Positions 11,821 to 22,843 of a stretch of DNA of 64,000 nucleotides are shown here, piece after piece (position 1 is the stretch's first letter; every line of letters begins with the position of its first letter). A model generated the notes under the pieces. The model saw nothing but the letters and a program-made list of their open reading frames with translations, made no database searches and had not been told where the DNA came from. Made by a program: the position numbers and the translations under genes. Source of the DNA: Liquidambar formosana (lineage: Eukaryota > Streptophyta > Magnoliopsida > Saxifragales > Altingiaceae); NCBI GenBank assembly GCA_039720395.1, contig CM077823.1:35794371-35858370 (forward strand). Direction: 5' to 3'.

Positions 11821-12878
11821 CCAGGCGTGAGAGAAATGAGGACGAAGGCTCCAAGAGACACCGGGGTAATCAGAGTAGAGGAGGAGAGAGACCAGGGAGC
11901 ACTATTGTGGCTCGAAGTCCATTTACGAGGTGGATTCAACGGGTCCCAATCCCACGAGGGTATTTTGAGATAACCTTTACTCTTTACCCTCTTTTAATAG
12001 ACCCAGACCATCATTTAAATTATTATTTGCAACGTATGTCGTTGTATGCTGGAAATGAGGCTTTCCTTTGTAAGATATTTCCTATGAGTTTGGGGGAGGT
12101 GGCTCTTAAGTGGTGGGCTAAGATTCCAGATGAGTCTATTGATAGCTGGCAAGAACTGAATAAGCTGTTTAAAAAGAGGTTCATCACTAGTTGCAAATTC
12201 CCGAGGACTATGCAGAACCTATACGAGCTGAAGGAAAAAGATGGGGAAGGACTTCGGGAATATTCTCAAAGGTTTTGGGAGGTTTACAACGAGATTGACG
12301 ACCCGATTAAGAAGAATGCCATGGATTTATTTCGCCTCGGGCTCAGGAAACAATCACATTTGTTTAAGGAGTTGACAATTAATCCCCCCAGAAACTTAGC
12401 CAAATTACTCTCCACTATGGCCAACTATTCAAAGTTAGATGATTTCTACAGCCCATAACCTACCAAAACCAATAAGAAAGACGATAAGAAGCAAGACTCA
12501 AAGCCTTGGAGGGACAGCCCCTGAGGAGAAAAGTCAAAGCTACCTACCAATCCAAACCAAGCCATCTTCACTGTATTCACTCTCCCTATTTACAAATTAA
12601 TGAAAGCAGTGGAAGATAGAGACTTTTTCCAAAGGCCTAAACCCATGTTTAAAGAGCCCGAGAAGAGAAACAGAAAGTTGTTTTGCAGCTATCACAAGGA
12701 TCATGGGCATAAAACAGAAGATTGCAAGATCCTGAAGTACAACCTTGAAGCCTGGGCCAAGGAAGGAAAGTTGAATGAATTTATAGCTCGAGGTGAGAAA
12801 GGACAGCCATCCGAACTAAAAAAGCCTAAGAACAGAGCTCCCTAATCCACACAGCCAAAGATCCTTGGGAGGATTGAT

Positions 12879-13640
12879 GTGATCACAAGGGGATATGAGG
12901 AAACTGCTCTGTCGAACAGCCAGCTCAGGGCACAATATAGGATGGCTTGCCAAGACGCCGAGGTCAGTGATATCGGCAATGACCCTGTACTGCTACCTCG
13001 AGGTGAAGGAGAAACTGGAGAAAAGTTGCTATTCTTTGGGGACGCAGAGTCTGATGGGACAGTTCGATGCCCTCACAACGACGCTTTGGTTGTGTGCATG
13101 CTCATCGGGAATTATGACGTGGGAAAGGTCTATGTGGACAATGGGGCATCCGTGAATGTTATATTCTAGAAGTTGTTTGGGCAACTCGGGCTAAAGGACT
13201 CTGATCTCAAACCTTACTACATCAGCTTGAAGGCTTTCAACGGAAACATGACTTTTCCATTGGGGCAAATAACTCTTCCAGTTCGGGCTGGGCCAGTCCA
13301 ATCAATGGAAACATTTGTAGTAATTCAAGAGAGGTCAACCTACAACGTAATACTTGGGTGACCTTGGATCCACGCCATAAAGGCTGTCCCGTCCTCCTAC
13401 CACCAGTCTATCAGGTTCCCGAGTCCAGAAGGGATCATGGAGATAAAGAGAAATCAGGCAGCAGCCAGGGAATGTTTTCTGGCAGAGTATGCAGGTCACT
13501 CAACGTCCTCGGAGGATAAAGTAAAGTCTAGAATCCCGAGTCTCCCTAGCTCGGGGACTGGCAAAGTCAAAACCCCAAAGCAAGTACCAGAACAAAAGAA
13601 AAAAGCCAAGGTTGATGAGATCCCCTTATAGCAACGAAAG
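12879..13640 (+). pseudogene. Tat-type element protease region
   Basis: The frame contains KVYVDNGASVNVIF (aspartic protease active site, D-N-G-A-S) at about 13123-13167, then a TAG stop. It resumes from 13173 with LKDSDLKPYYISLKAF and QERSTYNVILG, the flap-and-C-terminal motif of gypsy proteases, followed by another stop. The stretch to 13640 is the linker to RT. At least three in-frame stops break the polyprotein. Confidence 0.8.
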
Positions 13641-13649
13641 GGAGAAAGG

Positions 13650-14560
13650 CCCGGGGTAGAAGAAACTGCTCTGGAACCCGCAGATCGAACAGGAGAAGAG
13701 CTTGTAAAGAAAATAATTAATCCCGAGGATCCAGAGAGGTTTTTCTGGATTGGAAAGTCACTGAATGAGACTGACGCCGCTGAACTGTTCAAATTCTTGA
13801 AAGATAATGTTGATGTATTTGCTTGGTGGCCCCATGAAATGCCTAGAATTGACCCAAAGATCATCACGCACGAGCTGCAAGTTAACCCGAATTGCAAACC
13901 AGTGGACCAGAAGCAACGAAGGTTGTCTAACGATTGGGCTGAAACAATTTCTGCCGAGGTAGATAAGCTCTTGAAAGCAAGATTTATCAGGGAAGTGAAA
14001 TACCCGAGTTGGTTAGCTAATCCCGTGTGCGTAAGAAAGAAGACTGGAGATTGGCGTGTTTGTATTGATTTTATAAACCTCAATAAAGCTTGGCCGAAGG
14101 ACAATTTTCCCTTACCAAAGATTGACCAGCTAATAGACTCTATCTCGGGATACGAGTGATTGAGTATCTTCGATGCCTTCTTGGGTTATCATCAAATTCC
14201 CATGGCAGAGCATGATCAAGATAAAACAGGATTCATTACTCCTAAGGGGACGTACTGCTACAAGGTAATGCCATTTGGACTGAAGAATGCTAGGGCAACC
14301 TATCAACGTCTTGTAAGTAGGATGTTTGAAGGTCTAATTGGCAAAAACTTGGAGGCATACGTTGATGATACAATTGTGAAAAGCAGTTCTAAGAAGAATC
14401 ATTTGGCAAACCTGACCAAGGCCTTCGCCCAACTTAGAGAGTACGGGATGAAGTTGAATGCAAAGAAAAGCTCATTCGGAATAGGTTTGGGAAAATTCCT
14501 GGTCACTTAGTTTCGAGAAGGGGGATCGAGGCAAATCCAAGTAAGATTGAGGCAATCAGA
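13650..14560 (+). pseudogene. pol: Tat-type element reverse transcriptase
   Basis: The motifs come in the right order: DKLLKARFIREVKYPSWLAN, DWRVCIDFINLN, IFDAFLGYHQIPM, KVMPFGLKNARATYQ and EAYVDDTIVK (YVDD at 14358-14369). A TGA at 14157-14159 replaces the conserved Trp of the GYEW-L motif, and a TAG with a frame change follows about 14508. The catalytic Asp residues are still readable, but the product would be truncated. Confidence 0.88.
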
Positions 14561-14579
14561 ACCCTCAAAACCCCAAAAA

Positions 14580-15709
14580 AAGTCAGGGATGTCCAACAGT
14601 TGAATGGAATGGTGGCAGCACTTAGCAGATTTATCTCGAGGTCATCAGACAAGTGCCACCCTTTCTTTCAGATACTAAAGAAGGGTAAGAACTTGGGATG
14701 GGACACAGAGTGCCAGGAAGCCTATCAGAAGTTGGTTACTCACTTAGAAACACTCCCCACTCTGACCCACCCTCACTACAAGGAAACACTTTACCTCTAC
14801 CTGGTTGTGTCAACCCATTCACTCAGCGGCGTACTTATTGCCCAACGAGGCCTTACCTAAAAGCCAATCTATTATATTAGCAAGACGTTATTAGATGCTG
14901 AAACTCGCTACCTACCCCTTGAAAAACTGATCCTAGCTCTTATTACAGCCTCTAGAAAACTCCAACACTACTTCCAGTCTCATCCTATCATAGTGCTCAC
15001 CAACTATCCACTAAAAGATGTCCTAAGGCGAGCTGACTTATTAGGACGACTCTCGAAGTGGGAGGGTAGAACTCAACGCTTACGACATCCACTTTAAGCC
15101 CCGACCTGCCATTAAAGGGCAAGTGTTAGCAGATTTTATTGCAGAATTCGCAGATCCTACTTCCAGTTCAAATCAAATAGAATTAAAATCCTCCCTGCCT
15201 GAACTAAGGGGGAAGACAAGATAAACAGCAAAAAGAAGAAGAGATGGGAGCTTAAAGTGGATGGGGCATCAAATGCGAAAGGAGCAGGTCTGGGAATTGT
15301 GTTGACAAATCCCGAGGGAGAGATCATCGAGCAAGTAATTAGGCTTATATTCCCAGCCTCAAACAATGAAGCAGAGTATGAGGCAGTCGTGGCCGGACTT
15401 GGGATTGCCCAAGCAATGGGAGTAAAAGAATTATCAGTATACAGTGACTCCAGACTAGTGGTTAATCAGTTAAACAAAGAATATGAAGCCAAAGACGAAA
15501 GAATGACTGCATACATGCACAAAGTCTGGGAATTGGCTACAGACTTCAAAAGCGTCGAGTTTAAATGCTTCGTGAGGGATCAGAACAAACATGTAGATGG
15601 GTTAGCTGCTTTGGCTGTAGCATTGGAAACAAATGCTCCCCGAACCATAAATGTTGAAGTCCTTCGAGAACTAAGAATTGGGGCAGAAGATGTCATCTCA
15701 AACATTTAG
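14580..15709 (+). pseudogene. RNase H regions (RT-linked plus extra archaeal-like)
   Basis: From 14580 the RT-linked RNase H can be read as MNGMVAALSRFISRS, then WDTECQEAYQKL, with frame changes after about 14860. A second, separate RNase H is open at 15257-15709. It has VDGASNAKGAGLG (first Asp), SNNEAEYEAVVAGL (Glu), VYSDSRLVVNQ (Asp) and KHVDGLA (last Asp). This second domain, of the archaeal/plant type, is the character used to define Tat elements. Confidence 0.82.
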
Positions 15710-15727
15710 GCTTCATCACCGAGTTGG

Positions 15728-16951
15728 ATGGACGAGATTATTGCTTATTTCCAAAGAGATGAACTACCCGAGGACAGGAATCAGGGCCACCGAATTCGAA
15801 CCAAGTCAACTGGATTTTGGTTATCTCCTTTGGGCTCTCTCTACAAAAGGTCTTATACAAGGCCATACTTGAAGTGTGTACACCCAGACCAAGTGCTAGA
15901 CCTTCTGACTGAACTCCACGAGGGGTCATGTGGGGGTCACACAGAAGGAAGATCATTAGCCCATAAGGCAAACACCCAGGGATATTGGTGGCTATATATG
16001 CAGAAGGACGCTATCAGATATGTGAGGAAATGTCCGAAGTGTCAGATGTTCGCTGACAAGATACACCAACCAGCTCAAGAATTGCACCCCATATCCAGCC
16101 CGTGGCCTTTCGCACAGTGGGGGTTAGATCTCGTTGGTTCAGGGAATAGGAAGTACTTGTTTATCGCAACTGACTACTTCACCAAATGGTTGGAAGCCAT
16201 TGCGCTTGCATCAATTAAGGATTCAGACATTATCAAGTTCCTTTGGGAAAACATTATTACACGCTTCGAGGTCCCGAGAGCCTTTGTATCAGATAATGGA
16301 ACTCAATTCGATAGCAAAAGAACCAAGGAATTCAGCGCGGAACAAGGCATCCAGTGGTGGTATTCTGACCCGAGCTTCCCGCAATGGAATGGCTAAGCAG
16401 AGGCAACGAACAAGATTATAGTCGCAGGGATAAAGAGAAGGCTGGATAATGCGAAAGGGCTTTGGCTTGATGAGCTGCACTCCGTATTATGGGCATACCG
16501 AACTACTCCAAGGAGGTCCACCAGAGAAACTCCGTTCTCAATGACTTATGGAATGGAAGCAGTTATACCAACGAAACTGGGTTTACCGGGTCTCAGGACA
16601 AAACTGTATGATGCGACAACAAACGACCAAGTACTGTCTTGAGATCTAGATTTGGCAGAGGAAAGAAGGGAAAGAGCTCGAATTAAAATGGCATCTTATC
16701 AGTAAGAGTTGAAAAAATACTATAATCGAAGGATCAGGTCAAGGGAGTTCAAAGTCGGGGAGTTAGTACTTAGACAAGTAAACTCTGGGACTAGAAATCC
16801 TACAGAAGGGAAGCTCGGGGCAACATGGGAAGGTCCATACGAAGTCATCCACGTCGGAGGCACAGGTTCTTACAGGCTAAAGAACTTAAAGATTGGACAG
16901 GAACTCCCGAGATTAGTTAATATAGCCAATTTGAGATTATTTTACCAATAA
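15728..16951 (+). pseudogene. int: Tat-type element integrase
   Basis: The zinc-binding HHCC region is ELHEGSCGGHTEGR...CPKCQMF. The catalytic core has WGLDLVG (first Asp), VSDNGTQFD (second Asp) and the Glu in AEATNK (about 16397-16414). A TAG sits one codon before AEATNK and others lie at about 16639 and 16702, so the DDE triad is split. The C-terminal part, KVGELVLRQV then GPYEVIHVGGTGSYRL to LRLFYQ, is the expected end. No chromodomain is seen, as is usual for Tat. Confidence 0.85.
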
Positions 16952-17039
16952 AGAAAGTTGTAATTACATGCGAAGGTCATTTAATACAAATACAGATGTT
17001 ATTCAGGAAGATTATTGCTTATTTATTGTGTTAAATTAA

Positions 17040-17340
17040 AGGCACTTGCCTAAGAATGGGTCCAAGTCACAAACTGCCTAAGAATAGGCACAAGTCTCAC
17101 CTAAGAAAAGGCTCGAGCATTATAAACCTAAGAATGGGTTAAAAAAGGAACTTGCCCAGGATTGGGTTCAGGTTAACTATTTACCTAAGAATGGGCACAA
17201 TTCAAAGTCTTACCCAAGAACGGGTCCAAGCACAACCAGCCTAAGAAAGGGCTTTGCTTTAAAGTCTTGCCCAAGAACGGGTCCAAGCAAAATTTGCCTA
17301 AGAACAGGCTCAGTCTCAAGTCTATTACTATCCAAGTTAA
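17040..17340. repeat. Short degenerate repeats downstream of integrase
   Basis: About ten degenerate units of roughly 30-35 bp are built on cctaagaatgggcacaagtc and its variant gcccaagaacgggtccaagc. Many units are imperfect palindromes around the aagaa core. They lie between pol and the antisense gene. Confidence 0.75.
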
Positions 17341-17571
17341 AATTCAGAATCAAATCGGGCTCAAGCGAGCCTACTGACGAAGCATTAATCATATAATAAC
17401 ACGGGACTCATCCCGAACTAATATTTAGACACGCAATCAGTACAAAAACAAAGAACATGTGCATATAACGAAGAAAAAAGACACCTTTTATTCCAAGAAA
17501 AGTTTACAAATGTCTGTACAAAGTGGGGCACTTGGCCAAAACAAAGAAAAAGAAAAACAAAGCCTAGGTAA

Positions 17572-20215
17572 CTACTTCTTCCCCGAGTCCCTAACAGCTG
17601 GATCAACGACCTCGGGCACTTGGGTAGGATCAGCAGAGGTAGGAAGGGCTATGGGAGCCGGAGGTAGATCAGGGACTGCCTCTGTGGTGCTTTCCATTGC
17701 AACGAGGGTTGGTCCCCGTTGGCAGTAGCTGGAATCTCATCAGAAGCGCCAACGACCTTCTCGGCTTCCGTATCGGCATTAGGCTGGGACGTGACCTCGG
17801 GTTCGTTCTCCCCGGGCTCATCCTCACCTTCAACCTCAACTTCAGCCTCCCCGATATCACCACCCTTGGGGTCATACTCCGGGGGTACTTCCCTCCTTTC
17901 GAAGGGAATGTCAGCAATGTTAGGGAATTGGGCAGAGGCCAATTCAACTAAGGTTTCCCATGCAAACTTGTAAGTAGCCTCAAGTTTATTGGTCAACTGC
18001 CCAACAAGAGAGTCCTTTACACTCTTCCTCTCATCGGCTACCGCCTTCTCGACAAAAGCCTTCTCCTTTTGTACCTCAGCCTCGAGGGCCCGAACTTTTC
18101 TCGCTAAGTCGCACTTCTCCCAAGCTAATTCGTCATTGAAGTCCTTCATCTTCCTCAGCTCAGCCTCCAAATCTACGTAGTCCTTCCTCGTGAGTTCTAA
18201 CTTGCTGACAACGGTCTCAGCAGTGGACTTGAATGTCTCGCACTCAGACTTCACTTTCTGAAGTTGGGACATAGCCGCAGACCAATTTGCCTCAGCCTCT
18301 AGCAGTTTCTTATCGTACTCACTCCGGACTTTGGTGACCTCGATCTCCAGTTTGTTATCCTCTTCCTCGAGGAGGTCACTCGCGAGCAGAATTTGTTGGC
18401 AGCCCTATACAAACATCATCAAGTTAGAGATCAGGTTGAGTAGCAAGTAACAGAAACGAGAAAGAGACAAAGCTTACTATATAGAGACTAGTAAACCCAA
18501 AGTGAAGTAGCTTAGGAGCGGACTTCCTCTTGAAATGCTCTATGTTTGCAGGGAGCCTTATGGGGTTCCCCAGCTGCTTGAAGTTGTACACCGCAAAGAA
18601 AGAGCTGGTGACAGTCTCGTCTGTGGGCACAGGGAACTGCATGCATATAAGAGGAGATGGAGTTAGTCAAAATTCATGACAGAGCTTTTGAGTATGGGGC
18701 AAACATAAATTTGAAAAAGTGAAGTCGTACCTCTGGGAATTTGGCTATTATTTCACTCCGAGAAGGAGCACTCCCTCCTCCGGCAGCAGCAGCATTGGAA
18801 CCCCCTTGCCCAGGCTTTTGCACAACGGGCTATTGCTCGGAGCCTATGGTGGGTCTTTTATTTTTTAGGGGAACGACCACGGGAGCTTTCCCCTTCTCGG
18901 TAACTTCAGGCACCTTGGACCTGCCCACATCCTGCCCCCTCATGGCACTGGCCATGAGTTTGCTACTGTTGGGGTCAGTGGGCTTTTTGCCAGCATTTTG
19001 CCCTGCGCTTTGGGCAGAGGCCGCCTGGCCGCTTTCTGCTGGGGCTGCTGCTGCTGCTGTTTCTGCTGCTGCTGCTGCTTCTACACAGCAATCTTCTTGT
19101 CATAGGCCTCTTTTTCGGTTCCCTTTTTCTCGGCCACTAGAGCCCTCAAGTTCATCCCAGAATCCTTTTTGGGTCTCTGGTTGCCGGAGTCAGTCCTCTG
19201 CCTCTTGGCAGGAGGAGGATTGGAACCTCTCCTTTCCATTGCCTAGGAGACTGTCTCCTCAGAACTAGAGTTCTCAATAACCAGAGGGGCACGGCAACCT
19301 GTTTTATCTAGGGCTTTGACCTCTTCAGCACCCTCTCCTTCAGCCCAAAGTCGGATCCCTCCTTCTTCTTCTTCCCCTTCTTCTCTTCCTTCTTCTTGCT
19401 CTACCAGACGGGTCAAGTCATCATCAGGCTGTTCCCAATGAGAAAGACTTGCTTTGCCGTAGGTCTGGTATCTTGCGTTGTAGTTAAGCAAGATGTGAGC
19501 TGCCCGGTAGTACTGGCTCACTTGATAGTCCAGCAGCTTCTTGATCTCCCCCTTCTTCACCTTGTCTGTAGGCTCGTTAGCGTGAGGAGCTGCAAGAAAG
19601 AAATGGAGCACAAACATCAGTATACACTCTAATTTTCACTTCGGGAACCATATAAAACATAACAACGATGAATCTTGCTTAGTGCTTACAACAAGAACCT
19701 TTTTCGCGAGGGATGATGGGGTTATATGGTGGAAGAGTCCCATCCACGGGCCCGTACACAAAGATAATGTGGTCGTGAAATCTGGGGTTGGAATCAGGGA
19801 TGTGTGTAACGAAGGGCTTTCTCTTGGGCTTGACAAAAAGGTAGTGGTTGGGTTTATTTTTCAGGGCACAGATTTTATAATGGTGGAGTATCTCTCGCAC
19901 CCCAACAGAAGTCCCTAGAATCTGGTTAAGGACATGGACGCCCGAGATGATTCTAAAGGAGTTTAATCCTAACTAGGTTAGAACTATACTACAGTAGAAA
20001 AGGAAGTCATTGAGAAGGTTAGGGAATGGGACACGAACTCCACCCTCCATGAATGCAGCAATGGGAATGGGGAGGCCATTCTGGGCATCTGATCTATAGA
20101 TGTCCTCTCCGAGCTCAGCAAACCGAAAGCTAAACTTTCCGTCTTCAAAGCTGTATAAGGTCTTGAATTCTGCTATCCTTGCAGGGTTGTTCTTGATGTC
20201 ATAAAAAGACGACAT
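17572..20215 (-). pseudogene. Multi-exon antisense gene of the Tat-type element
   Basis: Four exons can be read on the minus strand: 20215-19690, 19589-18731, 18636-18478 and 18404-17572. Introns of 100, 94 and 73 bp all begin GT and end AG, and the phase matches across each. Exon 1 carries a domain with SFRFAELGEDIYRSDAQNG, VPFPNLLNDFLFYCSIVL and FVTHIPDSNPRFHDHIIFVY. This resembles the plant family annotated as putative gypsy-type transposon protein (Transposase_28), recognised from memory. Exon 2 is Ser/Glu-rich, then basic with a polyglutamine run. Exon 4 is a coiled coil (LEAELRKMKDFNDELAWEKC) followed by an acidic tail. Stops near 19960, 19238 and 19080 and one or two frameshifts show it is now broken. 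Its function is unknown; such antisense ORFs are known from other Tat elements. Confidence 0.72.
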
Positions 20216-20977
20216 CTGCCAAAGTTTGAAAGGGGAAGGTTAAATCCAAGAATAACTATCTTTGTTCACATGCCCCGATCTAAACTTCCAGAGTAGAGTC
20301 CTGACAGCTATGTTAACCCTGCCTTGATAAACTCCAAAATTATTCTAAGTGTCAGCTCGGGAATCATTTAACTCGGTGTTGGAAAAAGACAGAAAGAGGA
20401 GACCAATGGTCTCCGTCTTAAATTTACCCCGAGGTAGAATTTTCAAACCCTAAAAGGCGGGAAAATTGGTATCTTGGTGATTTACCCAGAAACCAGAGGA
20501 AAACCCTAGGATCGCGAAACAAACCCCAAGAACAACACCAACAATCCCAAGCAGAGAAAATAACACCATACAAATCAAAAAATAAGAACAAAGAAAAAGT
20601 TATATCGTTGAAAGGATCAAACAGCGATCGGAAAAACAAGTTTGCCGGAAAGGTACGGCAGCAAGATGCAAAGAGCCTCTAAAGAACCGCTTCTAAAAAG
20701 GTGGATGAAGTAGGAACAACCTCTCAACGTAGAACAGCGTCGATAGAATGAACCACAAGACAATGAGCAGGCTCAATACAGATCTTCTCCAATGAATAAA
20801 TGGCGTTAACAATGGATTTCGGTGAGAAGTACGGTGTGCACGGTGTTTTCTTGGTGAAAGCAGAATGCAAAGAGCAAAGAAAGTGAGAAGTAGAAAAAGT
20901 AGAGAGAGAATGCAAAGGGTAAAGTGAATAGTGATTAGTTTTCCCCCAAAGACATAATGCTTTTAGAGCATTAAATG

Positions 20978-20986
20978 CTATATACG
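20978..20986 (-). promoter_or_regulatory. Possible TATA box for the antisense gene
   Basis: The minus strand reads ccgccgtatatagcattt. Downstream (20950 to 20216) is a non-coding, leader-like stretch. A donor-like cggggtaaat lies near 20424 and an acceptor-like tttggcag lies directly before the ATG at 20215, suggesting a spliced 5' leader. This rests on motifs alone. Confidence 0.3.
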
Positions 20987-21152
20987 GCGGATGGGACAGC
21001 CCCAAAGCACATGACGTCAGCGCCTTGAAATACAGAAGGGTGTAACCGCTCTCTGCCAGCTAAGCCCTAAAAAACCAAACGACATAGGGGCATAGGGAAA
21101 AACACTCAGCAAGTGTAAAATTATGACAAGTCCCAACTCAGTAATGTCATAA

Positions 21153-21163
21153 TTGGGGCAAAG
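21153..21163 (+). other. Polypurine-tract-like sequence
   Basis: ttggggcaaag sits directly before the 3' LTR. It is purine-rich but interrupted; position is the main support. Confidence 0.5.
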
Positions 21164-21765
21164 TGTGTGAGAATATCTCTGAACCGAGGTTCCAACTTGG
21201 GATAGAGGTTCCGACCTGAAACACTGACACGTGAGAAAGGCAATTCAACCAGGCCCGTTATAGCGCACATGATCTCCCAGCTCGGGGCCTTATGTTCACC
21301 TCGGGACACCTGTCCTATGACTCACACTACAATCCAAATCTTACTACAGTCCAAAACTGTTACAGCAGTTGTAATTCCTGACATAGCGGTTACTAGAAAC
21401 CATGGTTCTTTGCCTAACCACGATCAACAAACCATGGTCAGATGGTTATTGGCAAACCATGGTCAGATCTGACCTAACCAAGGCAATTACCTAACCTCAC
21501 ATGGTCAATTTGTATAGGTGGGTATAAAAAGAATACGATATAGCCAAATGAGGTAAGCTACAGTACCCTAATCCTCTGAAATTCATCTTCTTCCTTGCCT
21601 CTTTCTCCCTAAATAGCTTCTGACTTAAGCTTTGGAGAGGGCTTGGCCAAAACCCACCTTGGCCTGCCCTCTGACTCTCTTTCCAAGCTTGTGATTGCAG
21701 GTCCAAGCGCAAAGGCAAGCTCCTTCATCAACATCTAGTTCGGGGAATAGTTTTTATCCCGTATA
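21164..21765 (+). repeat. 3' LTR of Tat-type element
   Basis: This 602-bp copy matches 7046-7648 with about one difference every 25-30 bases by eye. It is followed by the right ccaag duplication at 21766-21770 and then by host sequence (gtagctttcc), as in the empty paralogue at 56894. Confidence 0.9.
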
Positions 21766-21844
21766 CCAAGGTAGCTTTCCTTTTTTATTATTAATTATAT
21801 CATTTTCGTAGTTTTCAGCATCTCCATAGGAATTCGATGGATAT

Positions 21845-21990
21845 TCAAAAAAGCTTTTCAAATTCAATTTGCTATGTCTGTAACAGGAAAAGGGATGATA
21901 GATGTGCTCTTAATTTCCCCACCTTGGCTTTGTTAAGTGGAATGCATAAGGCATTTTAGTGGGTAGCTCACATCTTTCATCTCTACCTTT
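21845..21990 (-). pseudogene. Isolated BAHD promoter fragment
   Basis: This matches the sequence just upstream of the intact BAHD gene (about 53395-53520) and of the scrap at 45506-45680. Shared words are ttcaaattcaatttgctatg, acaggaaaagggatgatag, and the ccccaccttggcttt and gggtagctcacat landmarks. No coding part adjoins it. It interrupts a duplicated block that is continuous at 56935-57150. Confidence 0.7.
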
Positions 21991-22459
21991 CTAAAAATAT
22001 AAAATACCTATAAGAAAGGGTATTTTGGGAAATCAAATCAAAAGAATCATTGACTTTTTGAATAAAACTATAATTTTAGAACATCTCAAAAAAAAAAAAA
22101 AAAAAAGGTGGCCAATAAAATAAGGAACAAATGGAATATTATATTTGAGATTGCTCATTTTTATCCAGAACAACGCTCTTAAAAAAAAAAAAAAATAATA
22201 ATAAAATTGTTGCCATTGTTACTAATGAGCAACACCCAAGAATCTTGGATATGAACATAAAGAAATTCAATGAAAATTATGAAGGCCTCTTCCCATCAAC
22301 TCCCATCTTGCCCATCACAAGGGCACAATTCCTCCTATCTTTTGCAAGGGCATAGCCTACCTCTCATCTTTTGATTTTACTCCCTCCATCCTAGATAGAT
22401 AAGCCATCTTTGATAAGAGACGCAGATTTTGAAAAGCTATATTTGCATTAGTTTGTCAC
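21991..22459. other. Non-coding; A-runs and duplicated block
   Basis: Contains A-runs at about 22088-22106 and 22181-22195. Sequence from about 22205 to 22400 (gagcaacacccaagaat, cttcccatc.actcccatc) matches 57150-57260. No gene seen. Confidence 0.6.
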
Positions 22460-22835
22460 CTAAGAAGCACGGACACGGATACGTGATACAGGTACAATAC
22501 GACACGAACACTTGGACACAATAAATCTTCAAAATTTAAGACATGACATGGCGGGGATACGGCTTTAATAGAATATTTATTTTTATGCAAATAACTATAA
22601 GATGTCATGTAATATCACATAAATCATTCAAAATGAATACCTTTGTATTGTTTTTTTTAAATCTAGTTGAGTTATAAGTAGAAAATATATAACAAAAAAG
22701 AAAATAATGAACAATAAGAAGGGAAAAAGAGGCAAAGGGAAAAGTGTCGTGTCGGAGGAGTGTCGGACAAGTGTCATGTCCGATACGTGTCCGACACGGA
22801 CACGCAGCCTTTGGAGAAGTGTTTGTGCTTCCTAG
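22460..22835. mobile_element. hAT-like MITE, 376 bp
   Basis: The ends ctaagaagcac and gtgcttcctag are inverted repeats, and the flanks carry an exact 8-bp duplication, tttgtcac (22452-22459 and 22836-22843). Both subterminal regions are rich in ggacacg/cgtgtcc words (cacggacacggatacgtg on the left, tccgacacggacacg on the right). There is no coding capacity. Confidence 0.88.
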
Positions 22836-22843
22836 TTTGTCAC

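Larger units (their letters stand above)
7683..12845 (+). pseudogene. gag: gag of the Tat-type element, split by a solo LTR
   Basis: The likely start is the ATG at 7683 (MATPPPPTYGR), just after the primer site. The frame soon hits a stop at 7781. An Arg/Ser-rich stretch reads open into 8462 and resumes at 11826; removing 8463-11820 and one copy of ccagg restores a continuous frame (HSQSP then RRERNEDEG). The capsid-like region has PLLIDPDHHLN, GEVALKWWAKIP and WQELNKLFKKRFI, typical of plant gypsy gag. The end has a zinc-knuckle-like C-S-Y-H...H-K-T-E-D-C at about 12688-12728. Stops after 12456 and in the N-terminal part show decay. Confidence 0.85.
7046..21765 (+). mobile_element. Tat-type Ty3/gypsy LTR retrotransposon, near full length
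   Basis: The LTRs are 7046-7648 and 21164-21765, flanked by an exact 5-bp duplication, ccaag (7041-7045 and 21766-21770). Internal order on the plus strand is primer-binding site, gag, protease, reverse transcriptase, two RNase H regions and integrase. These are followed by a 4-kb 3' region with short repeats and a minus-strand multi-exon gene. The second RNase H after the RT-linked one and the antisense gene behind integrase are hallmarks of the Tat group. Gag is split by a 3.36-kb solo LTR, leaving about 11.4 kb of original element. Several in-frame stops (protease, RT, integrase) make it non-autonomous now, although the LTR pair is very similar by eye. Confidence 0.92.

Noticed and set aside
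18741..19268. 175-codon plus-strand ORF
   Set aside because: It is the complement of exon 2 of the antisense gene; the Ala/Ser runs mirror the polyglutamine codons.
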